Assembly (NCBI GenBank): GCA_039111635.1
Contig: JBCAQO010000155.1
Coordinates: forward strand, 1-20,710
Length of the DNA stretch: 20,710 nt
Source of the DNA: Heterobasidion occidentale
Taxonomy: Eukaryota; Basidiomycota; Agaricomycetes; Russulales; Bondarzewiaceae
Reading direction: 5' to 3'
Under the pieces are notes generated by a model. It had not been told where the DNA came from and made no database searches. It was given only the letters and a program-made list of their open reading frames with translations. Position numbers and translations under genes: made by a program. Shown here piece by piece: positions 1 to 8,609 of the stretch. Numbering within the stretch: position 1 is the stretch's first letter; the number at the start of each line of letters is the position of its first letter.

Positions 1-168
1 ATCATTTCCATATATGGTGCATCTAGACAGATATGTCCAGACACCGGCATGTCTGTCTAATCGCGGACTTGCTAGAGGCATCTGGGGGCCTAGGAGCGTC
101 TGTCCAGGTTGGTACAGACGCTTCCCAGTTTCCTGATGTTGCCTTCTCATCTGGGTCTTCACTTGCAG

Positions 169-841
169 TTCTACCAAGAGATGAGGCCCACAGTAATGCC
201 CACATCCGTGCCGGACCCCTCTGACAGTCCAGCCACTCATCCGATTGGGGATCAGGTTGGTGCTCCGTACGGTGGTTATTATCATGGACAGGTTGACTCG
301 GTATGTTCATCTCGCGTAGTGTTTTACTCCTGTGATGACTACTTATTGATTATGGGGTATCCAGGCTGCGTCTGCGGCCGCTCAGTCGATGTCTTCCGCA
401 GCAACGTGGTCTCAACTCTCCGGCGCGACTGCGTACTCCACCTATCATCACGCTGCTCAAGGTGTAGCAATGGACACGAGCACCGCTCATCCTTACGGCC
501 AGAGCTCCGCGACTAGTATCCATGCGGCGGCAGCGGGTACCTATGCAGCCCCATCTGATATGGTCTCGTCCCATGCATACTGGGCTCAGCTTCCTGGCGT
601 GACTGAAGACACTCGTGAGCCGGCACTCGCGAGCTCGACCCTATCTCAGGACAGCGGGGTCTCTTCATCCATCACAACCCATAACCATGTCGAGACTCAG
701 GGTGTGTCCGAGGCCAGGCAGGCGTACGCTGCCCCGATCCTGCCCGTCGTTCTCCACAGCTACCATGACGGCCCACGCATGTCGATCACTGTCGAGCTGT
801 ACCCGCGCAGCGAGATGCCAGTTTTCCAAGGGTTGCCTTAA
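169..841 (+). CDS. 3' end of an unrecognised gene with low-complexity tail
   Basis: Two exons are visible: 169-300 after a good acceptor (cttcacttgcag), then a 64-nt intron (GTATGT...ATCCAG), then 365-841 ending in TAA. Both join in phase 0 and give a continuous tail of about 202 residues. It opens with FYQEMRPTVMPTS and goes on with A, S, T, Y, H, Q and G-rich sequence such as AASAAAQSMSSAATWSQL. The last 30 residues (LPVVLHSYHDGPRMSITVEL) are less repetitive and may pack into a small fold. I see no named domain. Such tails are common in fungal transcription factors, but that is only a guess. Sequence before 169 contains an intron and probably another exon, whose edges I could not fix. The gene starts outside the window. 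Confidence 0.6.
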
Positions 842-1420
842 CACGTTCTTTCATGATCTCAAAAAACAAAAACTTTTCAATCGTTTTGTTATCTTGTTTT
901 TGTTGTTTTGACAAATTCCGTCCGATATCGCTGTCGTTGTTCTCGATCCGCTTTCCAGTTTTCTTCGCGTTGCACGGTACATACATACAAACTCAATAGA
1001 AAACACTCAACTTCTTGTACAGCATATCATAACAAATATCTAATAGCTTTCAATACATGGGTGGGAGGTGCTGCGAGACACTGTGAGTAGCTGCGAGTGA
1101 AGTGGGTCGGGTCAGGTCAGAGACGAGGCATGTACATGGATCGACTGGTACAACTTTCGCAGAGCGCTGCAAAACATGGCGATAGACACGAGAAGGAAGA
1201 TGTGTATGTGAAAGAACGAGGTGTGAATTCCAGGATAGATCAGACCAGTATATCGTGAAGAATAGACAAGGGGGCGACGGCGACGGCGAGGAAAAGAGAG
1301 ATGGCGCATACAAAAGGGGGAAAGCTATTCCATACAACAAGAAAAGAGGCGAAAAAAGGCGAAAAAAGAAAAGAAAAAGAGCAGCCAAAAAAGAACCCAG
1401 CGACGACTTCGCTTAGCCGT
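842..1420. other. Convergent intergenic region
   Basis: This is the 579-bp gap between two 3' ends, so it should hold both 3' UTRs. The only structure I see is an A/G-rich stretch near 1340-1380 (on the minus-strand gene's side) with a direct repeat of aggcgaaaaa. No gene, RNA or mobile element is evident. Confidence 0.6.
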
Positions 1421-3345
1421 CTACGACATGTCCAGCACCGACGTCTCCAGCAGCCGGAACTGCGTCGTGTCCTTCGAGTGCTCCGACCACCCGACGACCT
1501 CGCGCCAGTTGTGCGCGTTGGCCTCCTTCTCGCCCGCCCCCGCGAACGTCTCGGCCTCGTCTTCCGACAGCCCGCGGAAGATGAGGAACAGCCGCGTGAA
1601 GACCGCTTCCGCCGTGACCGCCATGTCAACCGCCGCGGCGATGCGCGCGGGCGAGAGGAACCGGTACGCGATGTAGCGGTGCATCGCGAAGGAGTGCAGG
1701 TGGGTGCTAATGAGTGCAGTCGAGGTGGGTGAGCATGCGTGGGAAAGAGCGGGGGAGACGCGTACTTGATGAAGTCGGTGCGAGCGTGTACCGACATGCC
1801 CAACTGGTCTAGCACCCCCATCAAGTGCGGTAGAAAGTCGTTGAATGGCATCGCAAAGCTGTTCCTGGGGGCTACAAAGTCGGCAGGGTCGAGCATCGTC
1901 GCGTCGGGCCTGCATAGAAAACCTCACATCAGCATTGTAAGACAGGCCGTTCAGAAAGACGCGCATACATGACTTCATAATAGATCGACGTCGCGACCAT
2001 CTCGGTCTCGAAGTGCTCGAAACCGCCGCCGGGGTGCACGCGGAGGAAATACTTGACTTTGCCCTCCTCGAGAGTTTCCGCGGTGGGCCACGTGATCCCC
2101 ATCGTCCACATAGGCGCGCACTGGAGCGTGACCTCGCAATATTGCGTCGACGGCGCGATCAGGCTGAGGCGGCAGCGCGCGACCGGGGGCTTCGCGGCGA
2201 CGGCGAGCTTCGTGATGACGCGCGTGTCGACGAGCAGCTCGGGCGGGACGTCTTCGCCCTGCAGGCGGGTGCCGGAGAACTCCATCTTGTGGGTGTCGCC
2301 GTCGTGCACGATGTCGAGCTTGCCCCAGAACATGCCGTCGACGGTCGTGCCGTCTTCCATGCGAGCCATGTCGAGCTCGTCGGATGAGACGGTCGTGTCG
2401 AGGGCGACGTGCTGGCCCGGAGTTAGCTCAAGGTTGAACGTCGCGGGCATCTCGAGGACGGGGGGCGGGCTAATGGAGCGGAAATCAGCATGCAGAGGGT
2501 GAAATGAGGGGACTGTGTGACTAGGGACTTACGGCGGCGGACTGCAGATAAATGGTACGGGTCAACGGATGGGAGTGCCACACCAGAACAGAGAGGACAG
2601 GAGGGATACGTACGGAGGTTCGTCGGGTGGTGGGGGGCCGTCACTGACGATCTCGACGCGGAGACCGGGAACGCCCATGGTGGCGATCTGGTACGAGTCT
2701 TCGCTGGTCAACTGAGGAAGAACGGGACATGAGGACCGAGCGAGGCTGTGCGAAGGGGAGGATACGGACATAGATATAGTCACCAGACACGAGGCGCTTT
2801 AGGACGGTTAGTGGGAAACCTAGGAGAGGGATGGTGGGGGCTCACAGCGGTATGTATGCTAACGAAATCTATGGGGACACGGAGACTGAAGACAGCGTCG
2901 GGGGGCGGCTTGATCCAGTCTCGTGCCAGAGCGTCGAGCTCCTGGAGTGGAGGGCCAGATGAGGAGAGAGAATGGGTGAACAGAAAGGGGAAAGCGCACC
3001 GCAAATGTAGCAGGGAGCTAGGGAGAGGGGGGGAGGGGGGGGCAGGATGAGAACGAGGGTAATCGGGAGCGGGGGACGGGAAGGACGCACCATGCGAACT
3101 GTCTCCATGTCGATGTAGACGAGGGTGAGGAGGCGCTGCCTGCTGAGGGCGTTCTGAGCCTGTTGGCGCATGTCTGTGTCCTTGCTCTGGTTATTGTTTC
3201 TGTTGCCGGAGCCCTTGAACTTGCTCCAGAAGGAACCCGAGGGGAGGCTGGAGTTTGTGGATCTGGAAGATATAGAAGAGAGAGGCGCTGAGTGAGTCAG
3301 AAACAGAAGGAGAAGGGGGGGTGCGTACGCGGGGGAGATAAGCAT
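1421..3345 (-). CDS. Unrecognised 449-residue protein, nine coding exons
   Basis: Coding exons on the minus strand: 3345-3329, 3262-3091, 2941-2846, 2796-2770, 2711-2614, 2541-2533, 2469-1969, 1909-1766 and 1706-1421 (TAG). They sum to 1350 nt and keep frame throughout. The start MLISPAS is chosen because only this ATG gives the phase needed by exon 2. Landmarks are an S/N-rich start (FWSKFKGSGNRNNN), a GDYIY/EDSYQIATMG segment near residues 98-115, a polyproline run near 134-142, a long middle exon, then FAMPFNDFLPHLMG (325-338), HARTDFIN (348-355) and HRYIAYRFLSPARIAAA near the end. No signal peptide or membrane helix is seen. I do not recognise the family and assign no function. Oddities are the tiny exons (17, 27 and 9 nt) and one weak donor, GTCCGT, after 2770. 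It shares a 180-bp promoter with the SAP-motif gene. Confidence 0.75.
2533..2541 (-). other. 9-nt proline microexon
   Basis: TCCGCCGCC is flanked by TTATCTGCAG and GTAAGTCCC, both strong sites, and lies between introns of 72 and 63 nt. Because it is 9 nt long and its neighbours splice in phase, both inclusion and skipping keep frame. The only difference is three prolines in a P-rich linker. Without it the intron would be 144 nt, well above the local norm. Confidence 0.6.
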
Positions 3346-3525
3346 TGGAGGACTGAGAGCGAGGAGAGGCAAGCGAGGAGATGATCGAGCTGGGACGGAG
3401 ACGTTCCATCTGGCCGTGTCCCCGATCTGCAGGCGGAGAGCAGCCCTTGGCCCAGCGGCCCCGCGCACGTGCCCTCCCCTCCTGCTTCTTCCCTCGCGCC
3501 TGTCCTGTCCTCCCGCCAGCAAAAA
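3346..3525. promoter_or_regulatory. Divergent promoter: unknown gene / SAP-motif gene
   Basis: These 180 bp separate two start codons pointing away from each other, so both core promoters and 5' UTRs must fit here. The plus-strand side is C/T-rich just before the SAP-gene ATG, as is usual for basidiomycete promoters. I see no clear TATA box. The promoter role is inferred from gene arrangement. Confidence 0.55.
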
Positions 3526-4651
3526 ATGCTCCGCTCATCCTGGGCCCGTCTCCCCGCCCCCGTCCGCGGCCCCCGTCCCCGCACCCTCGTCTCCACCGTC
3601 CTCCTCAGCAAGAACTGGGACACCCACCCCCTTTCCGACCTCAAGTCCGAGGCAAAGCAGCGCGGCCTCCCTCAGTGCGTTGTCCATCTTATGCGCCGTC
3701 ACGCGCCGTGCGCGCTGACTCGACGCTCCGTTCCTTTGTTCAAGGAGAGGAAACAGAGCGACCCTCATCACACGCATCAAGGAGCACGATCAGCGGTCCC
3801 CCCTTCAGCCCGCCCACGCCCCCGCGTCCCGTGAGCCCCCAGTCCCTGCCCTCGTCCGCAACGCGTCCGCCGTCCCCGCGTCCAGCACCCCTCCCCCCAC
3901 ATCCAGCACTCCCCCTACCCCATCTGCCCCGTCCCCTCTCGCCACGTTTCCCAGCCAGTCCCTCGACATCCACCTCCCAGCCCTCTCCGCCCCTACCCGG
4001 AGCTGTCCGTCCAAATCGTACGTCGATCCCCTCCTCTTCTCCTCCCTCTTGCCTTGCTCCCGATCCCTCCCCTCCTTCCCACACCTCTTCCCACGCCTCT
4101 GACTCACTAATACCCCCTCCCTCTGACTCGACCAGCCCTTCGTCCCCGACTTCTGGGACTCCTTCCGCGTCAAAGCAGCCTCTGCCCCTCCCCCTCCCTC
4201 CGAGTCCCCAGTTCCCAAAATCCTCGTCGTCGCTGGCTCCGCCACCCACCCCGCCGGCGGCCCCACCTTCAACCTCTCCTCCGCCGTAGAGTCCCTCGCC
4301 ACCGCCGATGCGCCCTCCGCCAGCGCACCCTCCGCCTCTGCCACGCCCGCCACGGGCGTGCGCGGCTTTTGGGCCGACGTAGCGGGCGACCTTGGCATCC
4401 CCACGACGCTCGCACTCCCGGGCGCCGCGCGCGCGCAGCAAAAGGCCCTCATCGAGAGCCTGCCGGACGAGGCGACCTCGCTCGGCGCCCAGGGCGAACA
4501 CCACGGCCGCACGCTCGACGCGGACGAGCGCAAGGGCGTCTGGATCGTGCTCGGTGTCCTCGCCGGCTCGTGGCTTGCCGGCGGGCTGTTGAGCAGGGAG
4601 GCCCAGTTTGCGGAGCACGCCGCGGGCGCAGAGGAGGCGAAGCACGAGTGA
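3526..4651 (+). CDS. SAP-motif protein with C-terminal membrane helix, likely mitochondrial
   Basis: Exons 3526-3674, 3745-4017 and 4136-4651 (TGA). The N terminus MLRSSWARLPAPVR is rich in R, S and A without acids, as in a mitochondrial presequence. Residues 35-66 form a SAP motif (LSDLKSEAKQRGLP, then GNRATLITRIKEHDQ), a short helix-turn-helix known mainly for nucleic-acid binding. A P/S/A/T-rich linker follows, then a segment with QIPFVPDFWDSF and PKILVVAGSATHPAGGP. Near the end VWIVLGVLAGSWLAGGLL is one hydrophobic helix before a charged tail. An inner mitochondrial membrane protein that may touch nucleic acid is my inference. The reading frame shifts near 3996-3998: LDIHLPALSAPT before and PELSVQIPFVPDFW after lie in different frames, and one more C in the CCC run would join them (312 residues). 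Confidence 0.7.
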
Positions 4652-5056
4652 GGTATCGGGCTCGATGTCTCCGGGGACTCTCGACTCTTAATTTACTAGG
4701 GTACATAGCATACCGCACACTCTATGACCTCTGTCGTTCCGCTATAAGCTTCGTCTTGGTGCGTCTGCCTGCAATCTACCATACCGCACATCTTCGCCCA
4801 AACGGGCCCTGCGCGCTCTCGGAGATATCCGGCAGCCGCGCGCCCGACGCGATCAGACGGTCATCGCACCAGAAAGGCTGACGCAAACTGTAGCTGAACA
4901 GAGCTCATTCTGGAAGCGCTTCGGTACAATTCAAGCTTGTCTAGACAGACGTAGGTATTCTGAGCCGCCGGAGCATTCCTCCTCCCGACGCGGTCTGACC
5001 AGGATCCGACCACCAAAAGAAAATGTCGATGCTCGCTCGACCTGGCATCCCCGACC
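4652..5056. other. Convergent intergenic region
   Basis: This 405-bp gap lies between the 3' ends of the SAP-motif gene and the ARMT1-like gene. The string ATACCGCACA appears twice (near 4711 and 4780), but nothing else is notable. It should contain both polyadenylation regions. No RNA gene or coding stretch is supported. Confidence 0.55.
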
Positions 5057-7511
5057 TCACGCCCGCAGTTCTCCCGCAGGCAAGTAAGACACGAGCGCGT
5101 ACCTGCACGTACACCACCACCGGACCGTCAGCGATTCCCAACCCGATCCGACGACCGCGCGCCGCGCGAACAAAAGTAGTTAAAAAACACGCACCGGCCG
5201 CTCGTGCGCCACTTCTCGCCGCGCGCGTCGAGCGCGGCCGCAATAGCCTCCGGGACGCCGACCGCGACGTCCGCCTTGTTCGTGCGCAGGCTGAGCAGCG
5301 GAAACGCGCCCGCGAGCGGACCTGTGCGTACACAAGCAAAGATCGCGTTAGCGGGAAGGCCGCGGCGGGCGGGACAAACATGCCTGCGGCGGTGGAGAAC
5401 GGGGTGGAGACGGGCCATTGGACGTCGCCCGTGAGCTTGCGGTAGCTAGATGGGACCGTGCGCGCTCGTGGTTAAGGCTCGACGGGGTCCGGTTGTCTAT
5501 CACTCACTTGAGATCACCCTACACGGCGCGAGATGGACGGCATCAGCGTCGGCCGCACGGCCCGTCGGCGAGGGGCCAGTGAGCACAGCGCGCGCACCTT
5601 GAACACGACCAGCCCGCTCTCCCGCAGCTCCTCCCACAGCGCAGGCGCGCGCGCGCGCATATCCCAATACGGCCACGGGCTCGTCCAGAACTCCGCCGTC
5701 GCGCTCCGCGCGCCGAGCGGCGCGTCGCGGGGGACCGAGAGCGCGAAGACGCCCGAGGCGAAGTAGGAGGTCCAGCGCGCGACGAGGGCGTGCAGGTGCG
5801 CTTCGGAGGGAGGTGGAGACGGAGACGGAGGCGCGTCGGGCGAGGGGGGCGTGGAGGACGACAGCGGGGAGGGGAAGAAGGTCGGGGAGAGCAGCACGGT
5901 GAGGGTTGCCGCGAAGTCGGGCGGGGTGACGTCCGAGACGAACCACGGGATGAGCTTCGGGCTGGGACGAGGCGCCCGGATGGCACGGTGAGATGCGTGG
6001 CGCTGCGTGGGAGATGGTCTGAACATGGAGGGACACGCACTGGAATGTGACTTGCGAGACGTAGGGCGTGTACGTCACCAGAAAATCGGCAAACACTAGA
6101 TCCGTGTAGAGCTGTTTATTCGGCGCAAGCGGCGCTCTGTCTATTTTTACGATCCTGCTCCGGACAGACGAGGACGCACCTCGAAGCCGGCTGCACGACG
6201 TGTTCCATTGCTCGAACTGTCATCTGCCGCTCGATGCGCAAGGACCACGCACCATTATCGAGGACAAAGTCCACGCGGGCATCTTTGAGCGTCTTGACGT
6301 GCTCCCAGACGGCGTTCTGATCGTCCTTGAGGATGAATTCCTGGCGGGCCTGCTGGGCTTCCTTACCGACCGACTGCAGATGCTGGATGTCTTCGTGCGT
6401 CATGTGCGTGAGTAGCGAGAGGTCCTGGATGTATGCAATGTAAGGCAGGCCAGTGGCTGGGGAAGATGGACAAGACATACGATAGCGTTTCCCCTGTGAT
6501 GATGAGTGAATAAAGTGCAAGTGCGTGGGTGAAACCTACCCCAAAGAAACGCACCACAGACACATCTGTATCATCTCCTTGAAGAGGACTTGGAGCTTGT
6601 CCGGATCAGACTCGAGCGCCCACTTCTCTTCCTCAAGCTCATGCATTGTAGTCGCAAGCTCTGGAAGGAGGATGGGCATCAGCCGGCGAGATCCCAAGGA
6701 GCCTCAACAGAGTAGATGCGGGCATACGGTAGATCGCCGTCCCGCTGGCCTGGAAGGTCGCCTCCTTCTGTGCATGGAAGGGATCAAACGTGCGCCAGTG
6801 CTTCGTCTGAGCGAAATACGCGCGAACGAAGCGATAGCTGACCACGGCCGGTCAAGCTACATATGCGCCGAAGGCGACTCAAACTTACAGATAGCACCTG
6901 TTAGGACAGTGCAGATCGAAGCGGTGAGGAATTTGGCGATCGGACGTGTAGGCACCTACTCTGCGAACAGCCACGGAGCGGTGAACCATGTGTTCTTGCC
7001 GTCTTCCTCCAAGCGTGCCAGCTCGGCGTTGTATATGTCCACCATGGGCTCCCCGTCCTCTGGCACGGGTCTTCGCCGATCACATCGTCAGGGTGTATAC
7101 CAATCAAACCGAGGTTTCTTACTCGAGTGGCCGGTCCCTGCCCATCTGATATTTCAATCGGCTGAGGTTCTCGATGAGGACTTTGCCCTCTGCGATCCTC
7201 GCCTCGTTTTTGGGTATTTGATCATCACTCGCATCGCTGACGTTCAGATCCTCGATCGAGAAATCATGGTTGGTGCGATATACGGTATCTATGATCCCCG
7301 TGAGGATAACGGGCCATCGTTTGACGACTGTCTCATAGCTAGAGGTGTTTGTTGGAACAACCGGTCAATTAGATACGTCGCCGACGCAGCATGGGCACTG
7401 ACGAGAAGCTGTGGACGCAAGGTTGAGAGGGCTGCCGGCGTGATCAGTGACTGTTCGTTCTTACCCGGACTTGTCGAGGGGATCATAAGGCGGATACGGT
7501 GCTTCAAACAT
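5057..7511 (-). CDS. ARMT1: ARMT1-like DUF89 damage-control phosphatase / carboxyl methyltransferase
   Basis: Fifteen coding exons: 7511-7465, 7338-7123, 7070-6960, 6897-6889, 6837-6728, 6660-6555, 6493-6481, 6424-6253, 6190-6180, 6111-6041, 5961-5598, 5518-5508, 5445-5384, 5321-5195 and 5102-5057 (TGA). They sum to 1476 nt, 491 residues, near family length. The start MFEAPYPPYDPLDKSG and the segments NTWFTAPWLFAECYLYR, MCLWGNAIDLSLLTHM, VDFVLDNAGFELYTDLV, IPWFVSDVTPPDF and FKGDLNYRKLTGDV identify the family. D260 and N261 of LDNAG and D299 of SDVTP match the known metal ligands; the KGDLNYR loop is at 410-416. Members are described as Mn/Ni-dependent phosphatases of sugar phosphates, and human ARMT1 also as a glutamyl methyltransferase; which applies here is unknown. 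No targeting signal is seen. Four exons are 9, 13, 11 and 11 nt, and intron 13 uses a GC donor. Shares a promoter with COA8. Confidence 0.93.
5508..5518 (-). other. 11-nt microexon of ARMT1-like gene (KGDLNYR loop)
   Basis: GGTGATCTCAA lies between CCGTGTAG and GTGAGTG, with introns of 79 and 62 nt. It encodes G-D-L and two bases of N in the conserved KGDLNYR loop. Skipping shifts the frame. Confidence 0.85.
6180..6190 (-). other. 11-nt microexon of ARMT1-like gene (active-site motif)
   Basis: CCGGCTTCGAG lies between GTCGTGCAG and GTGCGTCC, with introns of 62 and 68 nt. It encodes AGFE directly after the metal-binding D-N pair in LDNAGFE. Skipping shifts the frame right after the metal ligands. 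Confidence 0.85.
6481..6493 (-). other. 13-nt microexon of ARMT1-like gene
   Basis: GGGAAACGCTATC lies between ATCACAG and GTATGTC, with introns of 61 and 56 nt. It encodes GNAI of the motif LWGNAIDLSLL. Being 13 nt, it cannot be skipped without breaking the frame. Confidence 0.85.
6889..6897 (-). other. 9-nt microexon of ARMT1-like gene
   Basis: GTGCTATCT lies between CCTAACAG and GTAAGTTTG, with introns of 62 and 51 nt around it. It completes the family motif ECYLYR (residues 125-130); without it the product would read DYR. This motif completion supports it being real. Confidence 0.85.
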
Positions 7512-7765
7512 TGTGCGCTTCCAAAGTTGTAGACGCGTAGAAGAGGCGGCAGCGGCAATGTCTGCTTGCGGTATCCCGGCCCGCCCTTCCCCTCGGACGG
7601 CGGTCAGTACTACTTGAACTCGTTCCTTCGAGTGCTCGACGAGCTGAACGACTATCTTCATCCCCTTTCCAAAGGCTGGCTCTGCATCGAGCATAATCTC
7701 CTCAACGCCTCTTGCGTCTCCCAACAAATAGCGTAGCAGAGGGCACGATCATCGCACAGACATTC
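7512..7765. promoter_or_regulatory. Divergent promoter: ARMT1-like / COA8-like
   Basis: These 254 bp lie between two outward-facing start codons. No TATA box or known motif is obvious to me. The small open frame reading through it on the minus strand is an upstream extension of the ARMT1-like first exon and lacks family similarity, so the internal ATG at 7511 is the better start. Confidence 0.5.
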
Positions 7766-8423
7766 ATGTTTTCTCCTGTCCGCTCGCGACCGCCTCGCCT
7801 CCCTCTCGCTATCTCGCGCCCCCATCCGCGCCTTCTGAGCACCACAGCTCCCGTCCGCGACCTCGTCGGCCCATCGGACCCGCTGTCCAACCTCCGCCCC
7901 GTCATATACACCGACAGCCCCTCGTCTTCCTCGTCGCCCTCGCCCTCGCCCTCGCCCCCTACCATCCGCCGGCACCCGTACTCCCTCACCGAGTTCCGCC
8001 TGCGTACCAAAGCCCCCGGCGCACGAGAGACCGTGTCCGGCGCCGAGCTCGCCCTCGCCTACCGGTGGCGCCTGCAGAAGCAGCAGCTCGACGCGTTCAA
8101 CCACGCCTTCTGGGCAGACGTGCGTCCCCTCCCCTCCTCCGCCCGCTCTCTCTAACACCCTCACCCACCCACCCATTCCCCCGCCGTCGCACCAGAGCAA
8201 CGCCCGCTTCGACGCCTCGCTCGCCTCCGCCGTCGCCGGCACCGCCCCCTCCTCTCCCCAGCACGAGCGCGCCCTCAACGCCTTCTACGGCCGCTGGGTC
8301 CACGCCGAGGCCGCCCGCCAGGAAGAGTACAACCGTGAGTGGCGCCGCCGCAGCGTAGAGGAGATCAAGCTCGCGTTTCGCGTCTCATGGCAGCGGCTCC
8401 TCGCTCGGTTTACAACCACATGA
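7766..8423 (+). CDS. COA8: COA8/APOPT1-like cytochrome c oxidase assembly factor
   Basis: Exons 7766-8119 and 8196-8423 (TGA) are joined in phase 0 over a 76-nt intron (GTGCGTCC...GCACCAG), giving 193 residues. The first 35 residues (MFSPVRSRPPRLPLAISRPH and on) are rich in R, P and S without acids, a typical mitochondrial targeting sequence. An S/P repeat follows at 51-65, then the family core: RHPYSLTEF (69-77), WRLQKQQLDAFNHAFWADSN (101-120), ALNAFYGRWV and EEYNREWRRR. This pattern is that of the COA8 (APOPT1, formerly DUF2315) family, whose members protect or assist assembly of cytochrome c oxidase in mitochondria. The SPSPSP segment is coded by a ctcgcc-type repeat near 7928-7955. Family call is strong; a fungal role is inferred from animal members. 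Confidence 0.88.
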
Positions 8424-8609
8424 CCTCGTCAGCGCATCGCTGAGGTCGCACAATGTACAAAACCGTCGACAACAGACACCTTATTTTTTTCACATCCCTC
8501 AGGATGCGTATGCCCATAACATGTATGTACTTTTGGAGAAACAAAAAAAACCCAGTCTACACCTCGCGCGCCCGACAAACTTGCTACTCGTCAGTGTCAA
8601 TCCACTCGC

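Noticed and set aside
1..130. Repeated TCTAGACAGA / GTCTGTCC strings, possible inverted repeat or element end (a similar string is near 4938)
   Set aside because: Matches are short, spacing is irregular, and no transposase or target duplication is seen.
1240..1896. A 218-codon open frame on the minus strand, with an arginine-rich centre
   Set aside because: It reads through an intron and then leaves the frame of the true last exon, which ends in a conserved-looking reading with a stop at 1421.
3381..4289. A 302-codon proline/serine-rich open frame on the plus strand
   Set aside because: It is an alternative frame of GC- and C-rich DNA over the SAP-motif gene. The SAP motif and membrane helix are in other frames with proper introns.
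3740..4645. A 301-codon glycine/arginine/glutamate-rich open frame on the minus strand
   Set aside because: It is the antisense shadow of the same C-rich region; composition follows from base bias and no motif is present.
4652..5056. Possible noncoding RNA in the convergent gap
   Set aside because: No tRNA-like boxes, conserved helix or snoRNA box pair could be recognised by eye.
6525..7532. A 335-codon open frame on the plus strand
   Set aside because: It lies fully antisense to the ARMT1-like exons and crosses their introns. Its product has no family similarity, whereas the minus strand gives conserved motifs and matching splice phases.
8330..8345. Donor-like GTGAGT inside COA8 exon 2
   Set aside because: Reading on keeps the family sequence EEYNREWRRR and reaches a stop in frame, so no intron is needed.
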